NCBI GenBank assembly: GCA_963971535.1
Contig: OZ020593.1
Location: forward strand, 35,250,576 to 35,314,575
DNA from: Notolepis coatsorum
Taxonomy: Eukaryota; Chordata; Actinopteri; Aulopiformes; Paralepididae
DNA: 64,000 nt
Direction of reading: 5' to 3'
A model generated the notes under the pieces. The model made no database searches, was not told the origin of the DNA, and saw only the letters and a program-made list of their open reading frames with translations. Both the position numbers and the translations under genes were made by a program. Shown here piece after piece: positions 45,405 through 56,214 of this stretch (its first letter is position 1; the number at the start of each line of letters is the position of its first letter).

Positions 45405-45873
45405 TTTTTTTATCCACCTTTTCTCCTTATTTTCTATTTTTCTCCCATCCCAATTTCGTGTTTCCAATTCTTCCCTCCCCTGTCTTGAACGTTGCTCGCA
45501 TATGCCCCCCACTGGTCGGTTGTAGGGAGGATAGAAGCCTTGCATCACGTGTCCCCTCCGGTACACAAGGAGGCAGCCTGTCACATCTTTTCACCTGCCA
45601 GCGCGGACTCTCATTGGCGAGGTGTAACGTGTGGGAGGCTCACACTACCCCCGCTATTTCCTGTCTCTGCTGTGCAGGCGTCCCCCAACCGACCTGTAGG
45701 AGTCGCTGTCCACAACATCCAGATTACCACCCATCGATTTCCACCCGCTGACTCTGCCAATTGAGCCAGTATGACGGCCGGCCCAAGCCGGAGGCAATGC
45801 TGACACCCGGATTCGAGACCGGAGTCTCTTGCACTGGTGACGAGCGCAATCTCCGCTGCGCCACCCAGCCGCC
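45405..45873 (-). mobile_element. tRNA-derived SINE, copy 3
   Basis: Head at 45873 with A box TGGCGCAGCGG and B-box region TCTCGAATCC. Flanked by AGCATATTGTTTCT (45391-45404) and AGCATATATTGTTTCT (from 45874), a target duplication differing by 2 nt. Confidence 0.88.
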
Positions 45874-46154
45874 AGCATATATTGTTTCTGTACCTTTCTG
45901 CGAACGTCTAGAAAGAAAACACGTCTCAATCTGATGAAAAATGGCGGAGCTATGGACATTATGCAAAGATTAGATTACTGTACTTACAGTAGATTTCATT
46001 CACGGTCTTTGCTGCCCTGTAACGGGCACCTGGTGGTACAAAATCCAGATCTAACTCTGTCATTGGAAAGAGGAGATTTGGCCCGATCCATAGATGTATG
46101 ACTTGGCCACAATACGGTAATTTATAGGCCTGATATTCTATATTCTATATTCAT

Positions 46155-47552
46155 ATTTACATTTACATTTACATTTAGTCATTTAGCTGACGCTTTTATC
46201 CAAAGTGACTTACAAGTTCTGTACGACAAGCCATCAGGAAGGGCACAACTCTATCAGCTGAGTAACAATGTTCATCAAAGTGTTGAGTGCTACAGTGTAG
46301 GTTAGTTTATTAGGACAAGTGCATGACAGTATGGTTAGTTAGGGTTAGATTTTTTTTTTTTTTTTTTTTTTTCAGATAATGGTTGAAGAAGTGCGTCTTT
46401 AGTCGACGGCGAAAGATTGGACGTGTTTCGGCTGTCCTAACTGGGGTGGGTAGTTCATTCCACCATTGTGGGGCAAGGACTGAGAATAGGCGACTTCTCT
46501 TTGATGACCCTCCCGGAGCTTGGATAGGAGTAGGTCTGAGGCGGCCAGAAGATGCAGAGCGTAGGGTTAGAGACCATTGACCGGAGGTAGGCGGGAGCAG
46601 TTCCCTTTGCCGCACGGTATGCTAGGTCGAGGGCCTTGAAGCGGATTCGTGCAGCAATGGGGAGCCAGTGCAGGTCCCTAAGAAGTGGGGTGACATGGGC
46701 CGACTTCGGTAGGTTTGAGATCAGGCGGGCCGCTGCGTTCTGAATGAGTTGAAGAGGCTTAGTGGCAGTGGCCGGGAGGCCAGCGAGCAGTGCGTTGCAG
46801 TAGTCGAGGCGGGAGATGACTGTTGATTGGACGAGGAGTTGGGTGGCTTCTTTTGTCAGGAAGGGGCGGATCCTTCTGACGTTGCTCAGGAGGAATCGGC
46901 AGATTCTGGTTGTCCCTGCGATGTGAGCAGAGAAGTTCAACTGGTCGTCGAGGACAACACCAAGGTTCTTGGCGGTCGGGGACGCGGTCACAGCTGCATT
47001 CTCGACTGTGATGGAAAGGTCGGTCAGGGGGGAGGATTTGGCCGGCAGGTGGAGCAATTCTGTTTTGCTTAGGTTCAGTTTGAGGTGGTTGGTCGTCATC
47101 CAGGCGGAGATGTCGGACAGACAGGCCGAGATCCGCTCAGAGACGTGGATATCTGAGGGAGGGAAGGAGAGGAAGAGTTGAGTATCGTCGGCATAACAGT
47201 GGTAGGAGAAGCCATGAGACATGATAATGTTACCCAGTGATTTAGTGTAGAGGGAGAAGAGAAGGGGTCCTAAAACCGAGCCCTGGGGGACACCCGTCCG
47301 CAGGGGGCGGGTGGCCGACAGGGTCCCTCTCCATGACACTTGGTAGGAGCGGTCATTGAGGTATGATGACAACCATGTCAGCGCAGAGCCAGCCACTCCC
47401 ATTCCTGCGAGGGCCGCGAGGAGGATCTGGTGGTTGACTGTGTCGAAGGCTGCAGATAGATCTAGGAGAATCAGGACAGAGGAGAGGCCTTTCGCTTTTG
47501 CTAAGTGAAGTGCCTCTGTGACCGCAACCAATTGCATTGGTCCGGATGGCAA
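46155..47552 (-). pseudogene. L2-type LINE, reverse transcriptase part, 5'-truncated
   Basis: The 365-codon minus-strand frame (46455-47552) holds the RT palm motifs: LDLSAAFD at residues 30-37, GVPQGSVLGP at 87-96 and YADD at 120-123. Then come NLSKTELLHLP, LQLIQNAAARLI and LHWLPI. A frameshift near 46560 moves the C terminus (PQWWNELPTPVRTAE) to another frame, and the N-terminal endonuclease is missing. The 3' UTR ends with GGATAAAAGCGTCAGCTAAA and ATGTAAATG repeats at about 46155, the usual L2 end. It is dead but recent-looking. Sibling 3' fragments are at 49683-49857, 53397-53512 and 63670-64000. Confidence 0.88.
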
Positions 47553-48184
47553 AATCCTGTACTGTATCTACAAAAAAACCCGATCTCAAGAAGGTGCTGA
47601 ATGAGCTCAGTGGCAATTTTCCATGTCTGGTCAATGTTAGCATGGTGTTATTCACCGTCAAAGATAAAGAAAGAAAAAAAAGAAAAACAATAATTGATAT
47701 TCTCCTTTGGTTCATTACAATTTACTCAAGCATAGTAACATACACAATATTTATGACACTGGGAATACATTCCCTGAGGTCCATACATATCCCTAGATAC
47801 CAAGGACATGCAAATGGACCTTGTAGAAGTGGAGCAATCTTCAATTTACTTAGGTATGTACTTTTAGGCAAATTTTCTGAAAATATAGCTCAGGCTTAAG
47901 AGGTTAAAGTTGAATTGATCATTTACTGACGGCATCCAAAAGGCTGAACACGTAAACAGAAGACCTAAACTTTCAACACAACACTGGGTTCCTGGGACAC
48001 TGTTTGAAGCTCGAAATCTATGTAAAAATTTACAGTTTCTCTGTTTATTTAGTTAACAAACTTATTTTAGGCTTATGTTTGTTATAATGGCATAAGATCA
48101 TTTTAAGAATTACACGAATAGTATATTTTGTAACTCAACTGCCGGCTTTGCAAATGCCCCCAAAACCATACAGTGCACCTTTAA

Positions 48185-48754
48185 CAGGGGTGTAAAAAGT
48201 ACCCAGAAATTATACTTAAGTGAAAGTATGGGTACCGTCTCAAAATCGTACTCAAGTTAAAGTCAGAATATCTGGCTAAAAACACACTTGAGTAAAAATC
48301 AAAAAGTTTCTACTTTTAAATGTACTTAAGTACTAAAAAGTAGAAGTAAAAACTTTTTCTCTGACTGTCGATTCTTCTGATAGCAGGTGTTTAATCAAAG
48401 ATCACCGCTTTCTAGTCTTGCACAAGGACCAATCAGCATGGGTATGGGAGGGTTCATTTTCCATTGATGGGGATTTGATTGGCTGTTTTTAAATAAAGTG
48501 CGGCCGCAGGATTAATAACGTTAACGTTAGTTATGCCAGAGAAACAAATATACTAATTAAAATGGTTGGACCTGCAATATTTGTACTTTGTAGGTCTGCA
48601 TTTTAAATGTAAGGAGTAAAAAGTACGTTTTTTGAGTTGACTCTGAAATGTAATTGAGTAAAAGTATACAAACCTAATAATACTCGAGTATTACAAAAGT
48701 ACAAATCCCCAAAAACAGTACTTAAGTATTGTAACAAAGTACTTTACATCCCTG
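48185..48754. mobile_element. hAT-like MITE
   Basis: The ends CAGGGGTGTAAAAAGTAC and, inverted, CAGGGATGTAAAGTAC are flanked by CCTTTAA on both sides (48178-48184, 48755-48761). The interior is rich in AAGTACTTAAG-type sequence and non-coding. Confidence 0.82.
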
Positions 48755-48883
48755 CCTTTAAATCTCAGTTGTTCAGTACTGAACCCCATCCTATGTGACT
48801 CATCAAAAGGCCAATATTCCATAGACGTCATCACATAATGACTTTTATTACATGGCGTTTTAACATTCGCGAAAATGCTTGGC

Positions 48884-48948
48884 GCTCGGTTGCCCATAGC
48901 AGCGGTCAGTTATTTTTTGATAACTGACCGCTGTCAGGGGCAACCGAG
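48884..48948. repeat. Hairpin with two-part stem
   Basis: The inner stem CAGCGGTCAGTTAT (48900-48913) pairs with 48920-48933, and the outer stem GCTCGGTTGCC pairs with 48938-48948. Confidence 0.88.
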
Positions 48949-49165
48949 CAATAATGACCGCTGTTCACAGCCGGAGCAATCAAGCATTTAGATCGCAGTC
49001 ATGAAAGCTGCTCAGCATATGCACAGCTGCACTCATCAGTGCAAGCTGCCGGCGATGACAGCGCGGAGCCACAGAACAGAACAACTGCGTCTGCATTTGA
49101 TCTCGTCTTGTCGATGGTTTAAAATGAATTAGGTATATTGTTAGTAAGTTAGCCATGTAATAAGC

Positions 49166-49312
49166 GGGATAATGTATAGCTATACTCGGTCATTGTCGCA
49201 AAATAATTGACCTTCACTGCGTTTAGAACACCTCAGCGAGGCGCCTCGGTATTCTAAACTCTGTGTCGGTCAATTATTTTGCGGCAATGACCTCGTAGCT
49301 ATACATTATCCC
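49166..49312. repeat. Long hairpin, about 45-bp arms
   Basis: The arm 49166-49212 (GGGATAATGTATAGCTATAC...) pairs with 49268-49312. The inner part pairs around CAGCGAGGCGCCTCGG. A 15-18 base poly-G follows at about 49329. Confidence 0.85.
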
Positions 49313-49499
49313 TTACATAGTGATCTCGGGGGGGGGGGGGGGGTATTTCAGCTGAGGTCACGAGTCCATGACTGACTGAATCCCTCTGGCCCAGTGGTGA
49401 CAAGAAGATTAATGAGTTCCTCGGATGAAGAGCCATATAACTCCGTTTTGAGGTTTTCAGAGGAACAATGTTTTCAAACATTATTATCTAAAGATGTAT

Positions 49500-49672
49500 T
49501 ATTCACACTAGGGCTGTCTTAAATACTTCGAAGCTTCGAAGCTTTGTTCGATGGCACAAGCTTCGAACATTAAAAAAAAAATCGAAGTAAATTTTTTTTT
49601 TTTTTTTTTTTTTTAATTTTTTTTTTTTACTTCGATTTGTGTGTGTGCGTGTGTGTGTGTGTGTGTGTGTGA
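49500..49672. other. Low-complexity block, possible hAT MITE end
   Basis: TAGGGCTGTC start, CTTCGAAGCTTCGAAG palindrome, poly-T and (TG)n. Possibly a degraded hAT MITE. Not resolved. Confidence 0.35.
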
Positions 49673-49682
49673 GAGAACTACC

Positions 49683-49857
49683 CATCCCAGTTAGGACAGC
49701 CGAATCCCGTCCAATCTTTCGCCGTCGACTAAAGACTCACTTCTTCAACCATTATCTGAAATGATATAAAAAAAAAAAAAAGATCTAACCCTGACTAACC
49801 TTACTGTCATGCACTTGTCCTAATAAACTAACCTATACTGTAACACGCAACACTTTG
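49683..49857 (+). mobile_element. L2 3' fragment
   Basis: Plus-strand copy of the L2 ORF end and 3' UTR (GACAGCCGAATCCCGTCCAA, TCACTTCTTCAACCATTATC), cut at 49857 by the DIRS remnant. Confidence 0.85.
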
Positions 49858-51268
49858 GCTGGTGAGAGGGTGAGTCTGGAGAGGATGGATCCTTCTGTGG
49901 TTGGTACCATCCGGAACGCGCATGCTCCTTCCACTATCGTGGGTTACGCGGGTAAGTGGCGTATTTTCCAAGAGTGGTGTAAGGCCACCCTCTTGTGAAG
50001 CGTTTCCTGCTCGGCGTTGACCCCTTAAGCCGGTGAAACTCTCTTTGGCTCCGAGCTGGGATCTTCAATTGGTCCTCGGTCGGTTGTCCTTGGCCCCGTT
50101 TGAGCCTCTTGAGCAAGCGCTGTTGGAACGGCTGTTGTTCGAAGACTTCGTTCTTGCTGGCCACCACCTCCGCTAAAACGCGTGGGTGTGCTTTGTGCTC
50201 TCTCGGTACGGCCAGAGTGCCTGTCTTTCGTTCCGATAGCGGTGCCACTCTGCGGCCTAATCCAGCCTTCGTGCCTAAAAATATCTGGAGTGCTTCCGCT
50301 CCAGGGATATTATGGTTCAGGCGTTTCATCCGCCTCCTCACGCTAGTGAGTTGGAGGCGGGCCTTCACCTGTCATGTCCGGTCCGGGCTTGGGGGTTTAC
50401 CTCAGCCGTACTCAGGGCCTCAGGGCTACCGTTCAGTTGTCTGTTACGGTGGCTCTCGTGCTGGTAAGGCACTGTCGAAACAGCGCCTGTCCCATTGGTT
50501 GTGCGAGGGCATTGCACTTGCTTCACGTTGGCCGGGTTGGCTCTCCCTAGGGGCGTCAGGGCGCACTTCACTCGTGGGGTGGCGGCCTCTGCCGCTCTGC
50601 TGGGTGGGGCCTCGGTGGAGGACATCTGTGCTGCAGCTTCATGGTCCTCCCCGGGTCCCTTCGTAAGGTTTTATCTCATGGACATGACCGGGGGTTCTGT
50701 CTCCCAGGCGGTTCTGAGGTCTGTGGCCTTCTGCTTCCCGTCCTTGGTGGGGTAGCAGGGGTGTGTGGGTGTGGGCCACAATGTGTTGTGTCACACGTGG
50801 TTCCGCCTGTGCTGTGTGTTCAAGAGGTTCTAGTTCCCTCTTGCTCGCACTCGGGTGGAGTTGACTGCGCCCCCTCTTCATTAGGAAGGATGGGGTGACG
50901 GGACTCCCCTCCCCCCTGATGTGGGCTTACGGGTCCTCAGGGGGTGCATTTGTCGGGCCTCGCGTCCGCTCTACCCCATATCTCGGTATGGCTTAAGAGC
51001 GGGACGCGATGCCAGTACGAATATATAACGACAGGTTATGTATATAACCTAGTTATATGAGTACTGGCTAAGCGTCCTGCTCTTAGCGTGCCCTGAGTTC
51101 CCTTGGGGAAACTTTTCTTTGGAAACGATTTTTTCCGAGGAAGAGTGAGTGGTGGCAGGTGCTGGGTGTATTTTGTTTTATTCGTTGATGGAGTACACTA
51201 GGTACATGAGATGAGGTATATCTCGGTATGGCTTAAGAGCGGGACGCTTAGCCAGTACTCATATAACT
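49858..51268 (+). mobile_element. Second DIRS family, 3' end only
   Basis: Contains a tyrosine recombinase remnant, an internal complementary region (about 50978-51096) and the right terminal repeat (about 51216-51268, GGTATGGCTTAAGAGCGGGA). In the complementary region, AGTTATATGAGTACTGGCTA is the reverse complement of the right tip. The preceding part should match a left end that is not in the window. Confidence 0.72.
49862..50757 (+). pseudogene. DIRS tyrosine recombinase, degraded
   Basis: In shifting frames: APSTIVGYAGKWRIFQEWC (N-terminal core-binding region), LVLGRLSLAPFEPLE, then LLATTSAKTRG (start of the catalytic domain). LSKQRLSHWLCEGIALA follows, then GVRAHFTRGVAASAALL and VEDICAAASWSS, ending FVRFYLMD. 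The HxxR-like AHFTRG and the final Tyr are visible. At least three frame changes and several stops make it non-functional. Its family counterpart is absent from the DIRS element at 13-18 kb. Confidence 0.68.
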
Positions 51269-52239
51269 CGTTAATGATGACAATTAACACCCTACATAAT
51301 GTACTGTAGCATCTTAATAGTTTTAAATAAGAAAGGCATTGTTATATATATATATGTTATATAATGTATATATTAGTGGTGGGACTCGATTAAAAATGTT
51401 TATCAAATTAATTTGATACTTTATAGTTAATTAATCTAAATTATTTGCATGTTAATTGCATATCAATATTTGATGTGAAAAGCAAAATTTTCAATTCAAA
51501 TGGATTTTGGTATACAAGTGAATCAATGAATATACATTATACATACGTTTAAGCAGCAAAATCCTGTTTATTAGCTACTACACAGACCAACAGATCAATG
51601 CAATCTTTAACAAAGTCCAGCAATTTTAGGAATAATATATATATAGTGCAAAGGACCTTTTGTAAACTCAAGCACTTTTGAGGTAAAAGTAAAACGCAGT
51701 ACTTTAGAGAACAGTTGACCAAGGACAAAAATACTCTTGATTGATCTCAATTTCTCTTATTTTTTCAGTATTCTGTATGAACAAACCAGACTAAGAAAAA
51801 AAGTCATCTGCGATTTATTATACTTTATAGTTATAGCACATGCATGAGTCTGGTCTCCTTTGAAAGGTAACATTCTTACACAATAAAGCAAAATCACTTT
51901 GAGTGCTAATGAAATAGAGTAACAGAGGTTTGAACACACTGAAGTAAACGTTTTGTGTACTCACATTGTCTGTTTAGTGGTTGCCAGATGCCTGTTTTTA
52001 AGTTCCAGCTGAGGGGTAGGAGCTGGAAAACATAACGGTTCCTTAGCCTGAAGTCTTATTTAGTACAGGTCCAAAGTTTATAAAAATCCCACAAATTTTT
52101 TTTATTCCACAAAGGTTTTTGTAACGTGTGTGCTTTGCGCTCATGCCTGCGGGTGCATCACAGCCGTGGCAATATTCATGACATACCACGGCTTCTTGTG
52201 TATTATTGCTTAAATATTCCAGGGTTTCAAATGAGCAAA

Positions 52240-52470
52240 TTTGCCATTTGACATTAAGAGTAAATTAGCTTGAATATGGCCTCCAGTGATGTCATCGGGG
52301 ACATTGAATCCTCGTATTGGGATAATTACAGCACCATGAAATGATGTGGGACTGCTACCTTGTCATTTTATTGAGCTGTAATTAACACAACACAAGGATT
52401 CAGTGTCCCAGATGACATCACTGGTGGTCATATTCAAACTAATTTACTTGCACTAACTGTCAAACTAAAT
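52240..52470. repeat. Diverged foldback
   Basis: The left half (GTAAATTAGCTTGAATATGG, CCAGTGATGTCATC) pairs with the right half (GATGACATCACTGG, TCAAACTAATTTACTTG) with moderate mismatch. Confidence 0.7.
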
Positions 52471-52671
52471 GAATGTGTGCCAAAATGTTTAGAGTTTTTG
52501 GACGTGTGCGAGATTGTGTGCATGTGTGGTGATGTGCCCCTTTTAATATATTTCAGTCAAATCACCCTCCCACAAATTAACACCAGCATGCAGTAGTGTG
52601 CCAGCTCAACATCTGATTGTTTTTGAATGTGGAAATATCATGTTGAGTTAACGAATGCAACATATTAGGCA

Positions 52672-52801
52672 CTCTCAGTCTGTCTCATTAACCTTAGCTA
52701 TTGATGAATAGAAATCACTCTGTCTTTCTCATTAACCTTACCTAGTGATGCATAGAAATCACTCTCTGTCTGTCTCATTAACCTAAGCTATTGATGAATA
52801 A
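52672..52801. repeat. Short tandem repeat, 3 units of about 50 bp
   Basis: Units share CTCATTAACCTTA and GATGAATAGAAATCACTCT. Confidence 0.82.
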
Positions 52802-53396
52802 AATGGCAGGCATTCGTAAAGCTGCAGACACCATCTAGGTTGTTCAAGGGGTCCACAATGCATCACGCACAGAGCCTTCCTCTTCTGTTGTCACAGGTAG
52901 CCTGCTGTAATGTGAATGCCTTCTAGCCACTAACCTCCTGTCTTTGGCAAAACCTAGCGTATTGCTTTGAACATTGACCACTGTGCAAGAACCCGAGGGA
53001 AACATACAAATCTCGTATAGAGTGGCTAAACCGCCAACAAAGATGATGCTGATGTAAGGACTGCCACATCGCCGCGATGTTGCTAGATAAGCTGGCCTGA
53101 CGTTATTTGGTTAGGACGGTAATGGCTAGAAGGCATCGACATTGCGCTATGCTCATTAAATTACTTGAATGCCCGCCATTAATGAATGACAACAGCACTC
53201 ATTTCTCTTGTTGATTTAATACACTATTGCAGTTGCAGGGACCATTAAAATGCTAAATGTGCTCTTCATATGTTCAGAGTTTACATTAAAGACTCTGTCT
53301 GTCGTTGGTTAGCCTATCCATCAGTTGAATGGTAGATCATTTGTGGGATGAATCTCTCATAATATTCAATGAGATCTACCACTAACAGTATTGTGT

Positions 53397-53512
53397 TACA
53401 TTTACATTTACATTTAGTCATTTAGCTGACGCTTTTATCCAAAGCGACTTACAAGTTCTGTACGACAAGCCATCAGGAAGGGCACAACTCTATCAGCTGA
53501 GCAACAATGTTA
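53397..53512 (-). mobile_element. L2 3' terminal fragment
   Basis: Only the last 115 bp of L2, including the GGATAAAAGCGTC and AAATGTAAATG tail. Confidence 0.85.
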
Positions 53513-53561
53513 TGTTATCAACCTCTGTCAAAGCTCTGACCATGTTAGAGATGATATGAGC

Positions 53562-53801
53562 TTAAAGGTAGAATATGTAATGCAGTCAAACAGCGACCAA
53601 ACAGAGCCCCATACTTGGTATTGAACTTTGTTTTGTTAAATGTTTTGTTTTGGTCTGATGTGTGGGTTGGAGTAAGTGGGGGAGAGAGGATGGGTTAACT
53701 TACTATTGCTGGCCAAAGGCCAAGAGAGGCCTGAATGCACAGTATAATAAGTTAGTATATATCTATCACTGTTTGACAGCATTCTAGCATTCTACCTTTA
53801 A
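53562..53801. mobile_element. TTAA MITE, 240 bp
   Basis: TTAA at both ends and inverted termini AGGTAGAAT...GCAGTCAAACAG and CTGTTTGACAGCATTC...ATTCTACCT. A partial relative is at 29510-29620. Confidence 0.8.
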
Positions 53802-53983
53802 AGATGCAAGGCTCTGATCCTCAATATATTGCTATGAAATAGTTAATCTGTTCCGGCCTAGATCTGTTAATGCCTACAATTTATTTTATAATGAATCAAG
53901 GAATGTAATTATGATGTCAAAACTAGGAATTACTGTAGTTGTCTCAAATATATTAGATAAGTTGATTTTAGTTCTGAGATACC

Positions 53984-54530
53984 ATAACACTTTCAGCGCC
54001 GGGCCCGACTATAGTCGGGTTAACTCGCAGAACGCTGAGCGCCAGGACCCCCGAAAACCCGAGTATAGTCTGGTTTTCATCAGTATTTCTTTTATTCGAT
54101 ATTTCCATTCATAAAAACATGCCACCAGCCTGTGTTATCACTGGGGATGGGTCTGAGATCGCAAAAGTCCAATACCGCCGCCTAATGCCTTGCGGCCGCT
54201 ATTGCACTCCATTTGAAATGATGTGGCTTGGTGTCTGTGCCGAGCTGTGGCCTGCGGGCGGGGTCTAACTACTCGGGCAAGGCAAGCGCTTATAGGGGTC
54301 AGGGGCATGTTCAATGCTGGATTACGTTGGCACCTTGATCGACATCTTTTCGGGACAGATCCTGGTCAAGGTAAGGACTATATGGTATCAATATTGCGTT
54401 GATCCAATAATTCCTTCATGCTGATCGGGCGTGTGTGTGTCGTGTGTGTGTGTGGCGTGTTCCGTTGGTTGCGATCAAAGCACGGGCGCCCCCCCCCCCC
54501 CCCTTTCATGCATCCATGATGAAACATAAT
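53984..54530 (+). mobile_element. TTAA element family D, copy D3, partial
   Basis: Starts ATAACACTTTCAGCGCC (TTAA mutated). Perfect palindrome CCCGACTATAGTCGGG (54004-54019) and a second imperfect box CCCGAGTATAGTCTGG. A donor-like AAGGTAAGGACTAT lies at 54371, poly-C at about 54489-54503. The right end is lost. Confidence 0.65.
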
Positions 54531-54884
54531 ACCGATAATCTAAATTTGATATTTATTTTTTATTTTTATTTTTATTGCACATTACTTTAGTTACATTCCA
54601 TAATGATCAGAGCATTAGAAAAAGTCCAAAAGCCAATACACAACAGAGAATATACCTTCAGACATTACTGTATTATGTGTAACATTTTGAACTTATATAT
54701 CATTTTCATCCTCCCTCAGACCCTTTAAGTAGTCCAACACCGGTCCCCATGTCGTTTGATTTGATTAAATTTGATTTAAGAACAGTCCAGGGAAGAACAC
54801 GTTGCCGGCCATTATGGAGCATTTTGGAAATAACAAGTGTGCACACCATAACATGTAGGCAAAAGTCTTAAATATCTACGACAA

Positions 54885-54984
54885 AAGACTGCTGGCCTTG
54901 AGCATTTCCTATGCTTCAGTCACTACGTGCTGAGTTGTGTTCCACCGCGAATCAAGCGTAGAAAATGCTTGAGGCCAGCAGTTT
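54885..54984. repeat. Hairpin flanking element E2
   Basis: AGACTGCTGGCCTTGAGCAT pairs with ATGCTTGAGGCCAGCAGTTT. A 24-bp inverted pair (about 54841-54864 with 56093-56116, CACCATAACATGTAGGC) encloses E2. Confidence 0.75.
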
Positions 54985-54989
54985 TCTGT

Positions 54990-56088
54990 TGTGGATTTAA
55001 GCCCGGAGCCCTATTTTCTGAAAATCCGCCTAAAATTACATACCTAAGTAAATGGAAGATTGCTCCACGTCTACAAGGTCAATTAGCATGTTCTTGGTAT
55101 CTAGGGACATCTATGGATCTCAGGGAATGTATTTCCATTTCCATGTCAGAAATATTGTGTCTGTTACTAGGCTTGAGTAAATTGTGATGAAACAAAGGAG
55201 AATATAAATTATGATTTTTCTTTGCATCTTTGACGGTGAATAACACCATGCTAAATGACCAGACATGAAACTGCCACTGAGCTCGTTCAGCACATTCTTA
55301 ATTATCACGCGTACAAAACATCGAAGCAAATGAATAAAGGGAAGATGATTAAACAGAAGGTTTTGTAGATACAGTACTGAATTCTGCCATCCGGACACAT
55401 GCAATTTGAAATATTATTATAGAATATAGAATATCAGGCCTATAAATGACCTTATTATAGCCAAGTTGCACAATGCACATCTATGGATCGGGCCAAATCT
55501 ACTCTTTCCCATGGCAAAGTTCAATTTGGATTTAGTATCACCAGGTGTGCAGCAAGAACCGTGAATGAAATCTACTGTAAGTACAGTTATTTCTTTATAA
55601 TGGAAACTTGAGAAGGTAGACAAACTAACTGCGCTCCAATCTATGCCAATAACAGTTCAGTTTTGTGGTAGATAATCCCGAAAAATAAGAGAAATAAAAA
55701 AAAATGCATCCACAAGTAATTTGCTTGACAGAAGCTGGTATGAGCTGCGTAATGTAGTTTTTAAAAATGTTAACGCTCATTCAAAGCTCAAGGTCTCGTC
55801 TCCTGACTACAAACAGAATTGCGGCGCGGATTCAAAATGGCGGATAATCGCTTGTAAATTAATTTCAAAAAAGGAATATTTCACTAATAACACTTTAACC
55901 TATTGGTAAACAAACGTATTGCTGAAAATATACACTATGACTGCTGTTTTTACAGGATTAGGGTCTTTACTCTTGGCTACATTTGAAGAAAAAAAACGCA
56001 ACCTTAATCCATACAGTCTGTAGACATGGATTTATGACGTGATGTCATCTGCGGTCCGCCAATGGACCGCTCAGGCTAAAGAGGTTAA
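54990..56088 (-). mobile_element. TTAA element family E, copy E2
   Basis: Colinear in reverse with the own-sequence parts of E1 (for example GGAAGATTGCTCCAC, AACAAACGTATTGCTGAAAA, AACCTTAATCCATACAGTC). The right end is GGCTAAAGAGGTTAA at 56088. The left end is diverged. It gives the structure of E1 before the SINE and L2 inserts. Confidence 0.72.
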
Positions 56089-56214
56089 AGCTTTTGCCTA
56101 CATGTTATGGTGTGGAATAACACGTATTTGTCTCATGACCTCATTTGCTGAATGTCTGAAGCTACTTTGTTTGCTTGGAACCGAGCCAGAACTCTGACTA
56201 TAGGACTCTGTGAG

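Larger units (their letters stand above)
44904..47907 (+). mobile_element. TTAA element family E, copy E1, with nested SINE and L2
   Basis: TTAA at 44904-44907 and 47904-47907 with inverted ends TTAACCCCTTAAGCC and TTAACCTCTTAAGCC. Its own sequence survives at 44908-45404, 45890-46150 and 47546-47903, which is colinear in reverse with copy E2 at 54990-56088. The rest is a SINE (45405-45873) and an L2 fragment (46155-47545). Confidence 0.78.
51269..53396. other. No gene seen; foldback and short tandem repeat
   Basis: AT-rich DNA. Bases 51985-52090 share a short block (GCCTGAAGTCTTAT) with 27865-27915. A foldback at 52240-52470 and a tandem repeat at 52672-52801 are listed separately. Confidence 0.5.
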
